From Pseudomonas sp. Choline-02u-1 (GTDB lineage: Bacteria; Pseudomonadota; Gammaproteobacteria; Pseudomonadales; Pseudomonadaceae), in the NCBI RefSeq assembly GCF_002836515.1, contig NZ_PJBC01000067.1, positions 186,001 to 250,000 on the forward strand: a DNA stretch of 64,000 nucleotides. The letters are read 5' to 3'. The notes below the pieces were generated by a model. It searched no databases. It was not told where the DNA came from and saw only the letters and a list, made by a program, of their open reading frames with translations. Positions 33,538-41,881 of this stretch are shown here, piece by piece (positions within the stretch are counted from its first letter, which is position 1; the number at the start of each line of letters is the position of its first letter). A program made the position numbers and the translations under genes.

Positions 33538-33951
33538 TCAGTGCAGCTGCGGGGCCTTGGATTTGAACGCACTTTCCACACAGTCGAGCAACTGACCGAT
33601 CGCCCACGGCTTTTTGATGAACGCCACCGAATGCTTGACCCCGGAGGTCTCAGGCGTCTCATAGCCGGACATGACCATCACCGGTTTTTCCGGCCAGCGG
33701 TCGCCGACCAGATTGGCCAGGTCGGCGCCGTTGAGCATGCCGGGCATGGTGATGTCGGTCAGCAACAGCGCAACGTCTGCCGCGTGTTGCTCCAGGTATT
33801 GCGATGCGGCGTCAGCGCTGGTTTGCGGTTCGACCTTGAACCCTTCCCCCTGGAGAATTTCGCAAAGAAACTCCAGAATCAACGGATCGTCCTCGACAAC
33901 CAGAATCAACCCGCCAGGAAGGTGCGCGCTCGACGTAGGTGTAGGGCACAT
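33538..33951 (-). CDS. Stand-alone receiver-domain response regulator
   Basis: The 137-residue protein is a single REC domain with EDD, the phosphoacceptor in LLTDITMPGMLNGAD, a conserved Ser in MVMSGYE and the lysine in FIKKPWAIGQL. There is no output domain, so it should act by protein contact, as in CheY-like or phosphorelay proteins. No kinase gene is adjacent. The ATG at 33951 is preceded by GGGGGAG. Confidence 0.82.
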   Translation of the reverse strand: MCPTPTSSAHLPGGLILVVEDDPLILEFLCEILQGEGFKVEPQTSADAASQYLEQHAADVALLLTDITMPGMLNGADLANLVGDRWPEKPVMVMSGYETPETSGVKHSVAFIKKPWAIGQLLDCVESAFKSKAPQLH

Positions 33952-34148
33952 GAACAGCACTCCCCCGAATTACATTTTCGAATAGCGGTTTGAAACCGCT
34001 GCTTATCAGGTATGAGCAGCGCGCCTTGCAGAAATTCACTTTTGATACAGCAGATTTCGCCAAGGCATTGTTTTTCGGGCCACAGTCCCCATCCAGAATG
34101 CTCATTTGTGGTTAAAATGCGCGCCCTTTGCCCGGCCGATTCTGATCC

Positions 34149-35111
34149 ATGAACCCTGAAGCCCTCGCTACCCTCCACGCCCATTTGCTGCCCGCGCTCG
34201 CGGCGGCACCCAACGAAACCCGCCGCTTGTTTCACGGCCGCGGACGCTGCTGGCAAGGGCTGGAACAACTGACCGTGGACTGGTTGCAGGGCGTGGTGCT
34301 GGTGTCGCTGTTCAAGGAGCCGGCGCCTGAGCATCTGCAAGGCCTGAAGGATTCGCTGCTACAACTCGCCGCCTCGATCGCATGGCAACAGTCGGGTGCG
34401 CACACTTTGCTGATTCAGCACCGTTACCTGGCGCAGAGCACGGCAGAATGGCTGATCGGCGAGGAAATCGAGGAAATGACCATCATCGAGGGTGGTTTGC
34501 AGTACCGCGTCGACCTGGGTCGCAAGCAAAACACCGGGCTGTTTCTCGACATGCGTTACGGGCGCAAGTGGGTGCGCGAACAAGCGGCGGGCAAACGGGT
34601 ATTGAACCTGTTCGCCTACACCTGCGGCTTTTCCATAGCGGCGATCGAGGGCGGCGCCAGCCACGTGGTCAATCTCGACATGTCCCGCGCGGCCTTGAGC
34701 CGTGGTCGCGACAACCATCGTCTGAACGGCCACGACCTGAGCAAGGTCAGCTTCCTCGGCCACGACCTCTTCAAGTCCTGGGGCAAGGTGATCAGCAGCG
34801 GCCCGTACGATCTAGTGATCATCGACCCGCCATCTTTTCAAAAAGGCAGCTTTTTGCTGACCAAGGACTATCAACGCGTGTTGCGCCGCTTGCCGGAACT
34901 GCTGACCGCGCAAGGCACGGTACTGGCGTGCATGAACGACCCCTCGTTCGGTTCGGACTTTCTGATTGATGGTGTGACACAGGAAGCGCCAAGCCTGCGC
35001 TTCGATCATCGGCTGGACAATCCGCCGGAGTTTCCCGACGTCGATCAGGAGAGTGGCCTGAAGGCCCTGGTTTTCCAGCGCACCAGCGGATGCCCGACAG
35101 ATTTCGAGTAA
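34149..35111 (+). CDS. SAM-dependent RNA methyltransferase-like protein (RlmI/RlmK type core)
   Basis: The 320-residue protein has a class I methyltransferase domain: NTGLFLDMRYGRKWVREQAA, motif I VLNLFAYTCGFSIAAIEGGA, an acidic VVNLDMSRAALSRGRDNHRLNG and the motif IV-like IIDPPSFQKGSF. It is most like the PF10672 group related to 23S rRNA (RlmI, RlmK) enzymes but without a PUA domain. The methylated substrate is unknown. The stop falls one base before the TetR stop (convergent). Confidence 0.8.
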   Translation: MNPEALATLHAHLLPALAAAPNETRRLFHGRGRCWQGLEQLTVDWLQGVVLVSLFKEPAPEHLQGLKDSLLQLAASIAWQQSGAHTLLIQHRYLAQSTAEWLIGEEIEEMTIIEGGLQYRVDLGRKQNTGLFLDMRYGRKWVREQAAGKRVLNLFAYTCGFSIAAIEGGASHVVNLDMSRAALSRGRDNHRLNGHDLSKVSFLGHDLFKSWGKVISSGPYDLVIIDPPSFQKGSFLLTKDYQRVLRRLPELLTAQGTVLACMNDPSFGSDFLIDGVTQEAPSLRFDHRLDNPPEFPDVDQESGLKALVFQRTSGCPTDFE

Positions 35112-35112
35112 C

Positions 35113-35733
35113 TCACGCCTCAGCGCGAATCGAACACCACGCCGCTTGCGCGAGGACTTCGCGATAGCCGGTCGGGCTGCCTTTCACCCGCCCTGCCAGC
35201 CAGGCGCGGCAATAGCTGTCGGCCTGACCGATGATCAGCGATGGCAGCAGTTCAGCAGGCAAATCCTTGAGCTCAGCGGCGCGCCCTGATTCGGCCAGCC
35301 ACTGGCGCAAACGCAGATTGCGCGTCTTGTTGCGTTCGGCCAGCTCTTCCTTGAACGGGCCTTTGGTCACGGCGAACCTGGCGTGATACTGGAAACGCGC
35401 CCACTGCGGCTGTTGCTCGACCCAGTCGACATAACTGAAGACCAGCGCCTGCACGCCTTCTTCGGTGGTACCGGCGGCGTCCAGATACGCATCACGCAAA
35501 TGCGCCTGATCCTCCAGTGCGGTGAAAAAAAGCGCCGCGACCAATCCTTCCTTGTTGCCGAAATGGTGGTAGATCGCGCCGACGCTGGTGTCGCATTCGG
35601 CGCGAATCATTTCGATGGTGGTCGCCTCAATTCCCTGCTCGTTGAACAGGTTCAAGGACTTGCGAAAGATATCGCGCTTGAGCTCGGCGCGGCGGCCGGG
35701 GTAGCTGCGTTCCAGTAGATCGGTGGTGTCCAT
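35113..35733 (-). CDS. TetR-family transcriptional repressor
   Basis: The 206-residue protein has a TetR helix-turn-helix (about 25-70, NLFNEQGIEATTIEMIRAEC then DTSVGAIYHHFGNKEGL) and a C-terminal ligand domain. It is divergent from the thioesterase gene at 35890. A perfect 14-bp palindrome at 35827-35859 in the shared gap is the predicted operator, so it probably represses the thioesterase and itself. The ligand is unknown, perhaps an acyl-CoA. Confidence 0.88.
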   Translation of the reverse strand: MDTTDLLERSYPGRRAELKRDIFRKSLNLFNEQGIEATTIEMIRAECDTSVGAIYHHFGNKEGLVAALFFTALEDQAHLRDAYLDAAGTTEEGVQALVFSYVDWVEQQPQWARFQYHARFAVTKGPFKEELAERNKTRNLRLRQWLAESGRAAELKDLPAELLPSLIIGQADSYCRAWLAGRVKGSPTGYREVLAQAAWCSIRAEA

Positions 35734-35798
35734 GCTGATTCGGGTCCGAAAAGGGTTTGAACAAGGCGAAGTTTGCCCGTGGATAAATTGCGCCTAGG

Positions 35799-35859
35799 TT
35801 GACAGATTTGCCGCTAACAGAATACCGTTCCGTTACAGAACATAATTCTGTAACGGAAC
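35799..35859 (+). promoter_or_regulatory. Promoter and TetR-type operator between divergent TetR and thioesterase genes
   Basis: GTTCCGTTACAGAA (35827-35840) and TTCTGTAACGGAAC (35846-35859) are perfect 14-bp arms around CATAA. A TTGACA at 35799-35804 with 17-nt spacing places a weak -10 (ATACCG) at the left edge of the palindrome, so bound repressor would block transcription of the thioesterase gene, whose ATG is 31 bp further. Confidence 0.78.
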
Positions 35860-35889
35860 ATCATTCTGCAAACTCCATTGAGGCTTCCC

Positions 35890-36330
35890 ATGAGTCAATC
35901 TCTGAGCATGTTCAACAGCGTCGGTCCGGACGCTTTCAGCAAGATGGCCTGCCAGTTCGCCCCGTATTTCAGCAGCATAAATCCATTGATCAGCGAATTG
36001 CGTCCGAACGCCGCCACCGTGCAAGTGCCGTTTCGCAAGGAAATCACCAATCACCTCGGCACAGTGCATGCCATCGCCATGTGCAACGCGGCGGAACTGG
36101 CCGGCGGAATGATGACCGACGTCTCGATCCCCGCCGGCGCACGCTGGATTCCAAAGGGCATGACCGTGGAATATCTGGCCAAGGCAAAAACCGACGTCAC
36201 CGCCGTGGCCAGCGCAGAAGGTGTGGATTGGCAAAGCGATGGCGACAAGGTCGTCAATGTCGACATTCACGATACCGAGGGCAAGAAAGTCTTCACCGCG
36301 CGCATCACCATGAACGTCAAGCTCGGTTGA
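35890..36330 (+). CDS. Hotdog-fold protein, DUF4442 type (acyl-CoA thioesterase-like)
   Basis: The 146-residue protein has the hotdog-fold core: VQVPFRKEITNHLGTVHAIA then MCNAAELAGG and a C-terminal FTARITMNVKLG strand. Family members hydrolyse or bind acyl-CoA thioesters; no catalytic residue set was identified beyond NHLGT. It is the only gene on its side of a TetR-type divergent promoter with a strong palindrome. A Rho-independent terminator follows. Confidence 0.8.
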   Translation: MSQSLSMFNSVGPDAFSKMACQFAPYFSSINPLISELRPNAATVQVPFRKEITNHLGTVHAIAMCNAAELAGGMMTDVSIPAGARWIPKGMTVEYLAKAKTDVTAVASAEGVDWQSDGDKVVNVDIHDTEGKKVFTARITMNVKLG

Positions 36331-36342
36331 GATTGCAGGCAC

Positions 36343-36382
36343 AAAAAAGCCCTTGCTGCGCAGTGCACAGCAAGGGCTTTTT
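36343..36382 (+). terminator. Terminator of the thioesterase gene
   Basis: AAAAAAGCCCTTGCTG pairs with CAGCAAGGGCTTTTT around a short loop, 13 nt after the stop; bidirectional. The IS element starts 10 bp further on. Confidence 0.88.
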
Positions 36383-36444
36383 ATGGACGGGTGTCTCGTC
36401 CTGAATAAGGTTTACACCTTCTGACCTATCCTCAGAAGGAACCA

Positions 36445-36846
36445 ATGGAATCAGGAAAAAGGCGCAGTCAACGTGATTACACGCTGGGCTTTAAATTAGC
36501 GGTCGTCGATCAGGTTGAAAAGGGCGAACTGAGTTATAAAGAGGCTCAACGACGTTATGGGATCCAGGGTCGGTCGACTGTGTTGGTGTGGTTACGCAAG
36601 CATGGAAGGCAGGACTGGAGCCAAGGCGCCTCCATTCGCGCCCAGAGGAATCGACCGATGGCCGAGCCAAATTTGCCGCTGACACCAGAGCAGCGAATCA
36701 AGGAGCTGGAAGAAAAGCTGGCCCTTGCCAACCAGAAGGCCCATTTTTTTGAAGCTGTCGTTGACGTGCTGAAGAACGATTACGGTGTTTCTGTCGTAAA
36801 AAAGCGATCCGGCAAGTCCTCAGCCAAGGGCAAATCGAAGGCCTGA
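36445..36846 (+). CDS. IS3-family transposase OrfA
   Basis: The 133-residue protein has the OrfA helix-turn-helix (about 10-55, YTLGFKLAVVDQVEKGELSY and KEAQRRYGIQGRSTVLVWLR) and a leucine-zipper helix (about 75-105, PEQRIKELEEKLALANQKAH). It binds the IS ends and pairs with OrfB. Near the end is the slippery heptamer A-AAA-AAG (36798-36804) that allows a -1 frameshift to make the OrfAB transposase. Confidence 0.9.
   Translation: MESGKRRSQRDYTLGFKLAVVDQVEKGELSYKEAQRRYGIQGRSTVLVWLRKHGRQDWSQGASIRAQRNRPMAEPNLPLTPEQRIKELEEKLALANQKAHFFEAVVDVLKNDYGVSVVKKRSGKSSAKGKSKA
36798..36804 (+). other. Programmed -1 frameshift site of the IS3 element
   Basis: In the orfA frame the codons read GTA AAA AAG, i.e. 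the heptamer A AAA AAG. Slipping back one base gives AAA AAA GCG, the frame in which orfB is open up to its end at 37667, with no stop between 36798 and 36870. Confidence 0.85.
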
Positions 36847-36869
36847 GTGTTACCAGGGCTTGCCAGTTT

Positions 36870-37667
36870 TTGGGCATTTCACGGCAGGCGTATTACAAGC
36901 GCAATCGAGCTTACGACGCGCAAGCTAGCCACGCGCAAAAGGTGCTGGGGTTTGTGCTGGAGACACGCCTTGAAATGCCCCGGCTGGGCACCCGCAAGCT
37001 GCACGGCCTTATGCAGTCCGAACCTGAACTGACGCAAACGGTAGGCCGAGATCGGTTGTTCGATATTTTGCGGGATCATCGGCAACTGGTTCCACGCAAA
37101 CGCGCTTATCACAAGACTACCGATAGTCATCATCGCTTCCGTCGACATCCGAATCGGCTCAAGCCTGGCCCTGACCAGGTCACTGCCACCGGCCCGGAAC
37201 AGGTCTGGGTGGCGGATATAACCTATTTGCCGACCGAGCAAAGTGTCGCTTACGTAAGTCTGGTCACTGATGCGTTCTCGCGCAAAATAGTCGGCCATCA
37301 TGTGCATGAAAGCCTGCATACCGAGTCCGTCATCCGTGCGATGAGGAATGCTCTTCGACACCGAAGAACCAATCAGCCGCTGGTACATCACTCCGATCGG
37401 GGCTCGCAATACTGCTCTAATCTCTATCAAAAGCTGCACGCCAAGCATGGGGTCAGATGTTCGATGACTGATGGCTACGACTGCTACCAGAATGCTCTGG
37501 CGGAACGAGTGAATGGGATTCTGAAAACAGAATTTCTTCTACACCGCCCCAAAGACCTTGCCCAAGCCAAGCGCATGGTTGAGGAATCGATAGAAATCTA
37601 TAACCGTAAGCGACCTCATTTGTCCCTGAAATACAAAACGCCCGATGCGGTGCATCGGGCGTTTTGA
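36870..37667 (+). CDS. IS3-family transposase OrfB (integrase catalytic domain)
   Basis: The frame carries the DDE retroviral-integrase-like core: VWVADITYLPTEQSVAYVSL (first Asp), VHHSDRGSQYCS (second Asp) and the region NALAERVNGILKTEF with the conserved Glu, ending HLSLKYKTPDAVHRAF. It cleaves and joins the IS ends as the OrfAB fusion. The listed TTG start is only the edge of an annotation; the true product starts in orfA and crosses by -1 frameshift at 36798. Confidence 0.88.
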   Translation: MGISRQAYYKRNRAYDAQASHAQKVLGFVLETRLEMPRLGTRKLHGLMQSEPELTQTVGRDRLFDILRDHRQLVPRKRAYHKTTDSHHRFRRHPNRLKPGPDQVTATGPEQVWVADITYLPTEQSVAYVSLVTDAFSRKIVGHHVHESLHTESVIRAMRNALRHRRTNQPLVHHSDRGSQYCSNLYQKLHAKHGVRCSMTDGYDCYQNALAERVNGILKTEFLLHRPKDLAQAKRMVEESIEIYNRKRPHLSLKYKTPDAVHRAF

Positions 37668-37707
37668 AACTGAAACAGGTGTAAACCTATTTCAGGACTA
37701 GACAGGG

Positions 37708-38394
37708 TCAATGCAGGGTAAGGCGCTGACGGACAAATTCCTCTACGTGGCGACTGGTCTGGTCAAGATGCCGGTCGCGTTGTTTTTCTGCATCGAGCAT
37801 CGCGCGCTTGCCATTCTTCTGCAGCAGATAGGTGTGAATCTGCTGCACTTCCAGCGAGCGATAGATAGGCGTCGTGTCGATAAACCCGCGCAAGCCGTTG
37901 CTGCGGTAATGCCGCGTGCTCATCAGCACCTGAGTCTCGCGCTGGCCGATCACCTCAAAACCCAGCGCCTCGAAGTACGGCACCTTGCCGATGCTGCAGG
38001 CCAGTTCCGCATGCGGATAGCGCCCGACCATGTCCGCGAGCAGCGCCCTCGCCACACCCTGACGCCGATAGCCTTCGCGCACCGCCATGTAGGCGACGCT
38101 GCACGCCTCCCAATCGCCCTGCACCGGCAGACAGATGAGAAATCCGATGACCTGCTCCGGATCCCCATCGTCAGTGGCTACCAGCAATTCCACTTCGGTA
38201 CCCTTCTGGCCGTTCAACGCCTCAAGATACAGATGCACCTCGTAACCGACTGCGTACTGATAGACGTTGTACAGCAGATTGCTCGGACCGAGGCCTACCG
38301 CGCTGATGTCAGTCAGGTAGTCGACGACCATTTGCAGGATCTGGCTGTTGACGCTTTCAGGACATGGGGAGGTGTAATGGGTGATGCGTGGCAT
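37708..38394 (-). CDS. GNAT-family N-acetyltransferase
   Basis: The 228-residue protein has a GNAT domain (about 65-175) with acetyl-CoA loop VREGYRRQGVARALLADMV followed by YFEALGFEVIGQ. The C-terminal 50 residues are basic and helical (KNGKRAMLDAEKQRDRHLDQ). The substrate is unknown. The IS3 element sits 3 bp beyond its stop codon, leaving the gene whole but perhaps changing how its transcript ends. Confidence 0.82.
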   Translation of the reverse strand: MPRITHYTSPCPESVNSQILQMVVDYLTDISAVGLGPSNLLYNVYQYAVGYEVHLYLEALNGQKGTEVELLVATDDGDPEQVIGFLICLPVQGDWEACSVAYMAVREGYRRQGVARALLADMVGRYPHAELACSIGKVPYFEALGFEVIGQRETQVLMSTRHYRSNGLRGFIDTTPIYRSLEVQQIHTYLLQKNGKRAMLDAEKQRDRHLDQTSRHVEEFVRQRLTLH

Positions 38395-38482
38395 GGGCGA
38401 ACTCCGGCGATAAAAAACGTTGCCGATGATCAGAGCCGTCGACGAACCGCGACATCATACCTTGCAAGGATCAACTGAACTG

Positions 38483-39040
38483 TCACTGTTGCGGCGCGAC
38501 CACCCGAAATTTGATGTTGATGTCTCGCGACACCACGCTGTCCGCCCACTCCCCTGCCCCGAGGCCGAACTCGTCGCGGTTGAGCACCAGTTCGCCGTCG
38601 AAAATGCCGACGGCGTCGTCCGGTTTCAACTGCACCGCAACCTCGACCTCGCGAGTGATGCCCTTGAGCGTGAGATGACCGGCGATCTGGTAACGGTGTT
38701 CGGCCACCTGAGTGAAGCGGCTGGACTCGAATACCGCGAGGGGGAATGTCTCGGTGTCGAACCAGGCCGGCTTCACCAGCTCGGAATTGGCGTCTTCACT
38801 GCCGGCATCGATGCTGCTTAGATCGATATGCAACGTGGTGCGGGCGTTGGCAAGGTTGTCGGTATCGAAGTCCAGCGTCGCCTCGAACTTGCCGAACGTC
38901 CCATACATTCGCGAGCCCATCTGGTTGTAGGTGAAGCTGATCTGGCTGGCGCTGGTGTTCACGCGAGTGTATTCAGCGGCTTGAGCGACGGTCGTGGCGA
39001 ACAGATGAAACGCGGCAACCAGCAGCAATCGCATCGACAT
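38483..39040 (-). CDS. YceI-family periplasmic protein
   Basis: The 185-residue product has a signal peptide (cleavage after AQA, about residue 21) and the YceI lipocalin-like barrel: NTSASQISFTYNQMGSRMYG, FGKFEATLDFDTDN, VEVAVQLKPDD and the RVVAPQQ end. YceI proteins bind polyisoprenoid or amide lipids in the periplasm. The ATG at 39040 follows GGAGAAC. Confidence 0.88.
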   Translation of the reverse strand: MSMRLLLVAAFHLFATTVAQAAEYTRVNTSASQISFTYNQMGSRMYGTFGKFEATLDFDTDNLANARTTLHIDLSSIDAGSEDANSELVKPAWFDTETFPLAVFESSRFTQVAEHRYQIAGHLTLKGITREVEVAVQLKPDDAVGIFDGELVLNRDEFGLGAGEWADSVVSRDINIKFRVVAPQQ

Positions 39041-39114
39041 GGAGTTCTCCGGGTGGCGCGCGCCGTCAAGGGCCTTGGGTGACTTAAGCAAACAACCTGC
39101 CGTTATGCCAGGGC

Positions 39115-40473
39115 CTATATCAACCGCTCGATTTTCTGATGTTTCCAGACCAGTTTGTAATACAGAGTCTGCAGGGCCAGCATTCCCAGGTAAGCGACCG
39201 GGAACGCCATCCAAACGCCCTGCAAACCGAACTGTCCGTTTAGCCAATACGCCGCCGGCAATTGCACGCCGACCACGCAGATAATCGAAATGACCACCGG
39301 CACCAACACCGTGCCGCTGGCGCGCATGATCCCCCCGATAATGGCCTGGAAGCCGAACACCAGCAGGCTCCAGAGCATGATGTGCAGCAGATGCTCGGCC
39401 ATCGCCCGGGTCGAGTCTTCGGTCAGGAACAGGCCCAGCAACCAGTGCGACAGCAGATAACCCAGCACAATCAGGCCACCGGTCAGACACACGTTGATCA
39501 GCAACCCTGTGCGCAGAATCGGACCCATGCGTTGCAGATGTCCGGCGCCGATCGCCTGTGCGCCGAGAATCGATGCGGTGATCGCAATCGACAGTGCCGG
39601 AAACTGCACATAATTGACGATCTGGGTCACCGCGCCATACGCCGCCGTCGCTTGCGAGCCGTGCTGGTTGACCAGCGCCAGAATCACCAGCTCCGACAAT
39701 GACAGTACGATCATCTGCACCCCGGTCGGCAGGCCGATGCGCAACACCTTGCCGAGGATCACCCGGTCCAGTCGCAACGCAGCGAAGAATTCTCGATCGG
39801 GCGCAAGTGGATGGCTCTTGCGGATCAGCCGCCACGCCAACCATGCCATCGCTGCCAGATTACCGGCCAGCCCGGCATAAGCCGCGCTCTGAATGCCAAG
39901 TGACGGCAAACCGAGCCAGCCGCGAATCAACGCCGGCGTCAGCGCCAGCCCTACGGCGGTAGAGACGATCAGCGCGAGCAAGGGCGACAGCGTATCGCTG
40001 ACCCCGCGCAGCAACTGGGTGAACAGCACGAATACCAGCAGCGACGGCAGGATCCATAACATGACGTGGGCATAATCCACCGCATCGTCAAGCACATCGA
40101 TCGGCGTGCCCAGCCCCGTCAGTGCCTGTCGTGCAAACACGGTGCCCAGCACCGCCGCGACCAGACCGATCAACACCCCCAGCAGCAACGTCGCCCCGGC
40201 AATCGCTTTCACTCTGTGCGTTTCGCGTGCCCCCCACGCCTGCCCGATCAACACGCCCGCGCCGGCACCGAGGCCGATGACCAGGGCGATGAAAAAAAAC
40301 ACGACGGGAAACATGCCGGACACTGCCGCCAGCGCCTGAGTGCCGAGCATCTGGCCGATGTAGATGCTGTTGACCGTGCCGGACATCGACTGCAGGAAAT
40401 TGGACACCACCATCGGCGCGAGAAACAGTAGATAGGTTTGCCAGAGGGGTTTGGCGAAGGTGGCGCTTTGCAT
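39115..40473 (-). CDS. MATE-family multidrug/metabolite efflux transporter
   Basis: The roughly 452-residue protein has twelve membrane segments with two MATE halves, the N-terminal LAPMVVSNFLQSMSGTVNSI and the matching PALSIAITASILGAQAIGAG in the second half. It extrudes cationic compounds with Na+ or H+. The start is taken at ATG 40473; another ATG at 40488 gives five extra residues. Neighbouring genes give no substrate hint. Confidence 0.88.
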   Translation of the reverse strand: MQSATFAKPLWQTYLLFLAPMVVSNFLQSMSGTVNSIYIGQMLGTQALAAVSGMFPVVFFFIALVIGLGAGAGVLIGQAWGARETHRVKAIAGATLLLGVLIGLVAAVLGTVFARQALTGLGTPIDVLDDAVDYAHVMLWILPSLLVFVLFTQLLRGVSDTLSPLLALIVSTAVGLALTPALIRGWLGLPSLGIQSAAYAGLAGNLAAMAWLAWRLIRKSHPLAPDREFFAALRLDRVILGKVLRIGLPTGVQMIVLSLSELVILALVNQHGSQATAAYGAVTQIVNYVQFPALSIAITASILGAQAIGAGHLQRMGPILRTGLLINVCLTGGLIVLGYLLSHWLLGLFLTEDSTRAMAEHLLHIMLWSLLVFGFQAIIGGIMRASGTVLVPVVISIICVVGVQLPAAYWLNGQFGLQGVWMAFPVAYLGMLALQTLYYKLVWKHQKIERLI

Positions 40474-40671
40474 TGAATGGAGGTCCATCTCGACGGCGGG
40501 AGGCCTGGTTGACGATAGCTTCGGTGAGTTGCGTGCAGCGTGCAATCAACATTTCCAGTTGGTGCTGATCCTCAGTTTTGCATTTGTGTAAGTGGCACGC
40601 TTGGCTTTGTATCAACGTGCGGCTGTGGTAAATCAGCGTTTCTCTCGACACGTACTATTGAGGCTCGGTCC

Positions 40672-41241
40672 ATGCGTAACGTTGCAAATTTTCTGTTTGG
40701 CTCACTCCTCGTCTTGCTCGCCGCCAGCGCCCAGGCAGGCGCAACCACTGCGGCGCCTTCTTCATTGAAACAGCTATTGGCCACTTTGAATGAACGTCTG
40801 AACATTGGTGATGCGGTTGCGCTGACCAAATGGGACAGCGGCAAGCCGATCCAGGACAGCCCGCGTGAGGCGCAGGTCATCGCCAATGCCCGAACCCTGG
40901 CCGCCGAAAACAAACTCGACCCGCATGACGTCGAACAGCTGATCGCCGCGCAAATGGAGGCGAACAAACTGGTGCAATACGGTCTGCTCGCACAATGGCA
41001 AGCGGCAGGTGCGGCACCGGAGACACCGCGTCCGGACCTCGGCAGGCAGATCCGCCCGCGCCTGGATGAGCTGCAAAAGCATCTGTTACAGCAATACGCC
41101 GAATTCGCGCCCTATCGGCGAGACCCGAATTGCCCGTCCTGGCTGGCCAATGTCCGCAGCGGACTGGCCGCCGATGCGCTACATGATCTGGCACTCATTC
41201 GTGCCAGCGGCGAGTTGTGCATCCGGGCCAAACCGCTCTGA
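40672..41241 (+). CDS. Periplasmic chorismate mutase (AroQ gamma type)
   Basis: The 189-residue product has a signal peptide (cleavage after AQA, residue 23) and an all-helical AroQ domain. Active-site-type positions are ERLNIGDAVALTKWDSGKPI (Arg, Lys, Asp), NARTLAAENKLDPHDVEQLI and the downstream AQMEANKLVQYGLLAQW (Gln, Glu, Lys). A C-terminal helical extension contains two cysteines that probably form a disulfide (C151, C183 region). It converts chorismate to prephenate outside the cytoplasm; the biological role of secreted AroQ in pseudomonads is not settled. Confidence 0.85.
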   Translation: MRNVANFLFGSLLVLLAASAQAGATTAAPSSLKQLLATLNERLNIGDAVALTKWDSGKPIQDSPREAQVIANARTLAAENKLDPHDVEQLIAAQMEANKLVQYGLLAQWQAAGAAPETPRPDLGRQIRPRLDELQKHLLQQYAEFAPYRRDPNCPSWLANVRSGLAADALHDLALIRASGELCIRAKPL

Positions 41242-41365
41242 ACAGGGGGTGCTGGCAGACATCATCGGCGTCGATGTTCATCATCACCTCAATGAAGTTC
41301 TCATAAAAGCTGCGCGGCGTAACATCGGCTCCAGACAAACAAACAACCTTCTGGAGCACACGATC

Positions 41366-41806
41366 ATGAAACGCCAAACCCTCTTCGGCATCGCTTTCTC
41401 GGTTCTCGCAGCTAACGCTTTTGCAGCAGCCCCTGTTCATACCCTGGTCGCAGAAGGCGGCTCGGACAAGCTGATCGAACGCCGCGTGGCTGAAGGTGGT
41501 TCGGATCGTCTGATCGAACGCCGCGTGGCGGAAGGTGGTTCGGATCGTCTGATCGAACGCCGCGTGGCTGAAGGCGGCTCGGATCGTCTGATCGAACGCC
41601 GCGTGGCTGAAGGCGGCTCGGATCGTCTGATCGAACGCCGTGTGGCTGAGGGCGGCTCGGATCGTCTGATCGAACGCCGCGTGGCTGAAGGCGGCTCGGA
41701 TCGTCTGATCGAACGCCGTGTGGCTGAAGGTGGCTCGGATCGTCTGATCGAACGCCGTGTGGCTGAAGGTGGCTCGGATCGTCTGATCGAACGCCGCGTG
41801 GCTTGA
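41366..41806 (+). CDS. Secreted protein built of nine 13-residue perfect repeats
   Basis: The 146-residue product has a signal peptide (MKRQTLFGIAFSVLAANAFA, cleavage near residue 20-21) followed by nine copies of VAEGGSDRLIERR (the first has K for R) and a closing VA. The mature protein is therefore almost only this highly charged repeat. Repeats are nearly identical at DNA level (39 bp), implying recent expansion or gene conversion, and copy number may vary between strains. I recall such proteins being labelled phage infection protein in some Pseudomonas genomes; no function is visible here. GGAG precedes the ATG and a terminator follows. Confidence 0.8.
   Translation: MKRQTLFGIAFSVLAANAFAAAPVHTLVAEGGSDKLIERRVAEGGSDRLIERRVAEGGSDRLIERRVAEGGSDRLIERRVAEGGSDRLIERRVAEGGSDRLIERRVAEGGSDRLIERRVAEGGSDRLIERRVAEGGSDRLIERRVA
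41447..41797 (+). repeat. Nine-copy 39-bp tandem repeat (minisatellite) inside the repeat-protein gene
   Basis: 351 bp equals exactly nine 39-bp units. Units differ mainly at silent positions (GGC/GGT, GCT/GCG/GCA, CGC/CGT) and at one codon of the first unit (AAG for CGT). Confidence 0.95.
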
Positions 41807-41834
41807 ATCAATTCGCGTTACCGCAACACCCATG

Positions 41835-41866
41835 AAAAAGCCCGGCCTGATCAGCCGGGCTTTTTT
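41835..41866 (+). terminator. Terminator after the repeat-protein gene
   Basis: AAAAAGCCCGGC pairs with GCCGGGCTTTTTT; works on both strands between convergent genes. Confidence 0.9.
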
Positions 41867-41881
41867 GCATTCAAACGGCGC

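Larger units (their letters stand above)
36392..37704 (+). mobile_element. IS3-family insertion sequence, intact, 1313 bp
   Basis: Imperfect terminal inverted repeats (left TGTCTCGTCCTGAATAAGG, right complement TGTCTAGTCCTGAAATAGG, both continuing to TTTACACC) bound orfA and orfB. The flanking bases are GGG on both sides (36389-36391 and 37705-37707), consistent with a 3-bp target duplication. It landed between a terminator and the stop codon of a convergent gene without breaking either. Confidence 0.92.

Noticed and set aside
41195..41833. Two long frames opposite the repeat-protein gene
   Set aside because: They come from the 39-bp tandem repeat having no stops in several frames; the plus-strand frame has the signal peptide and ribosome site.
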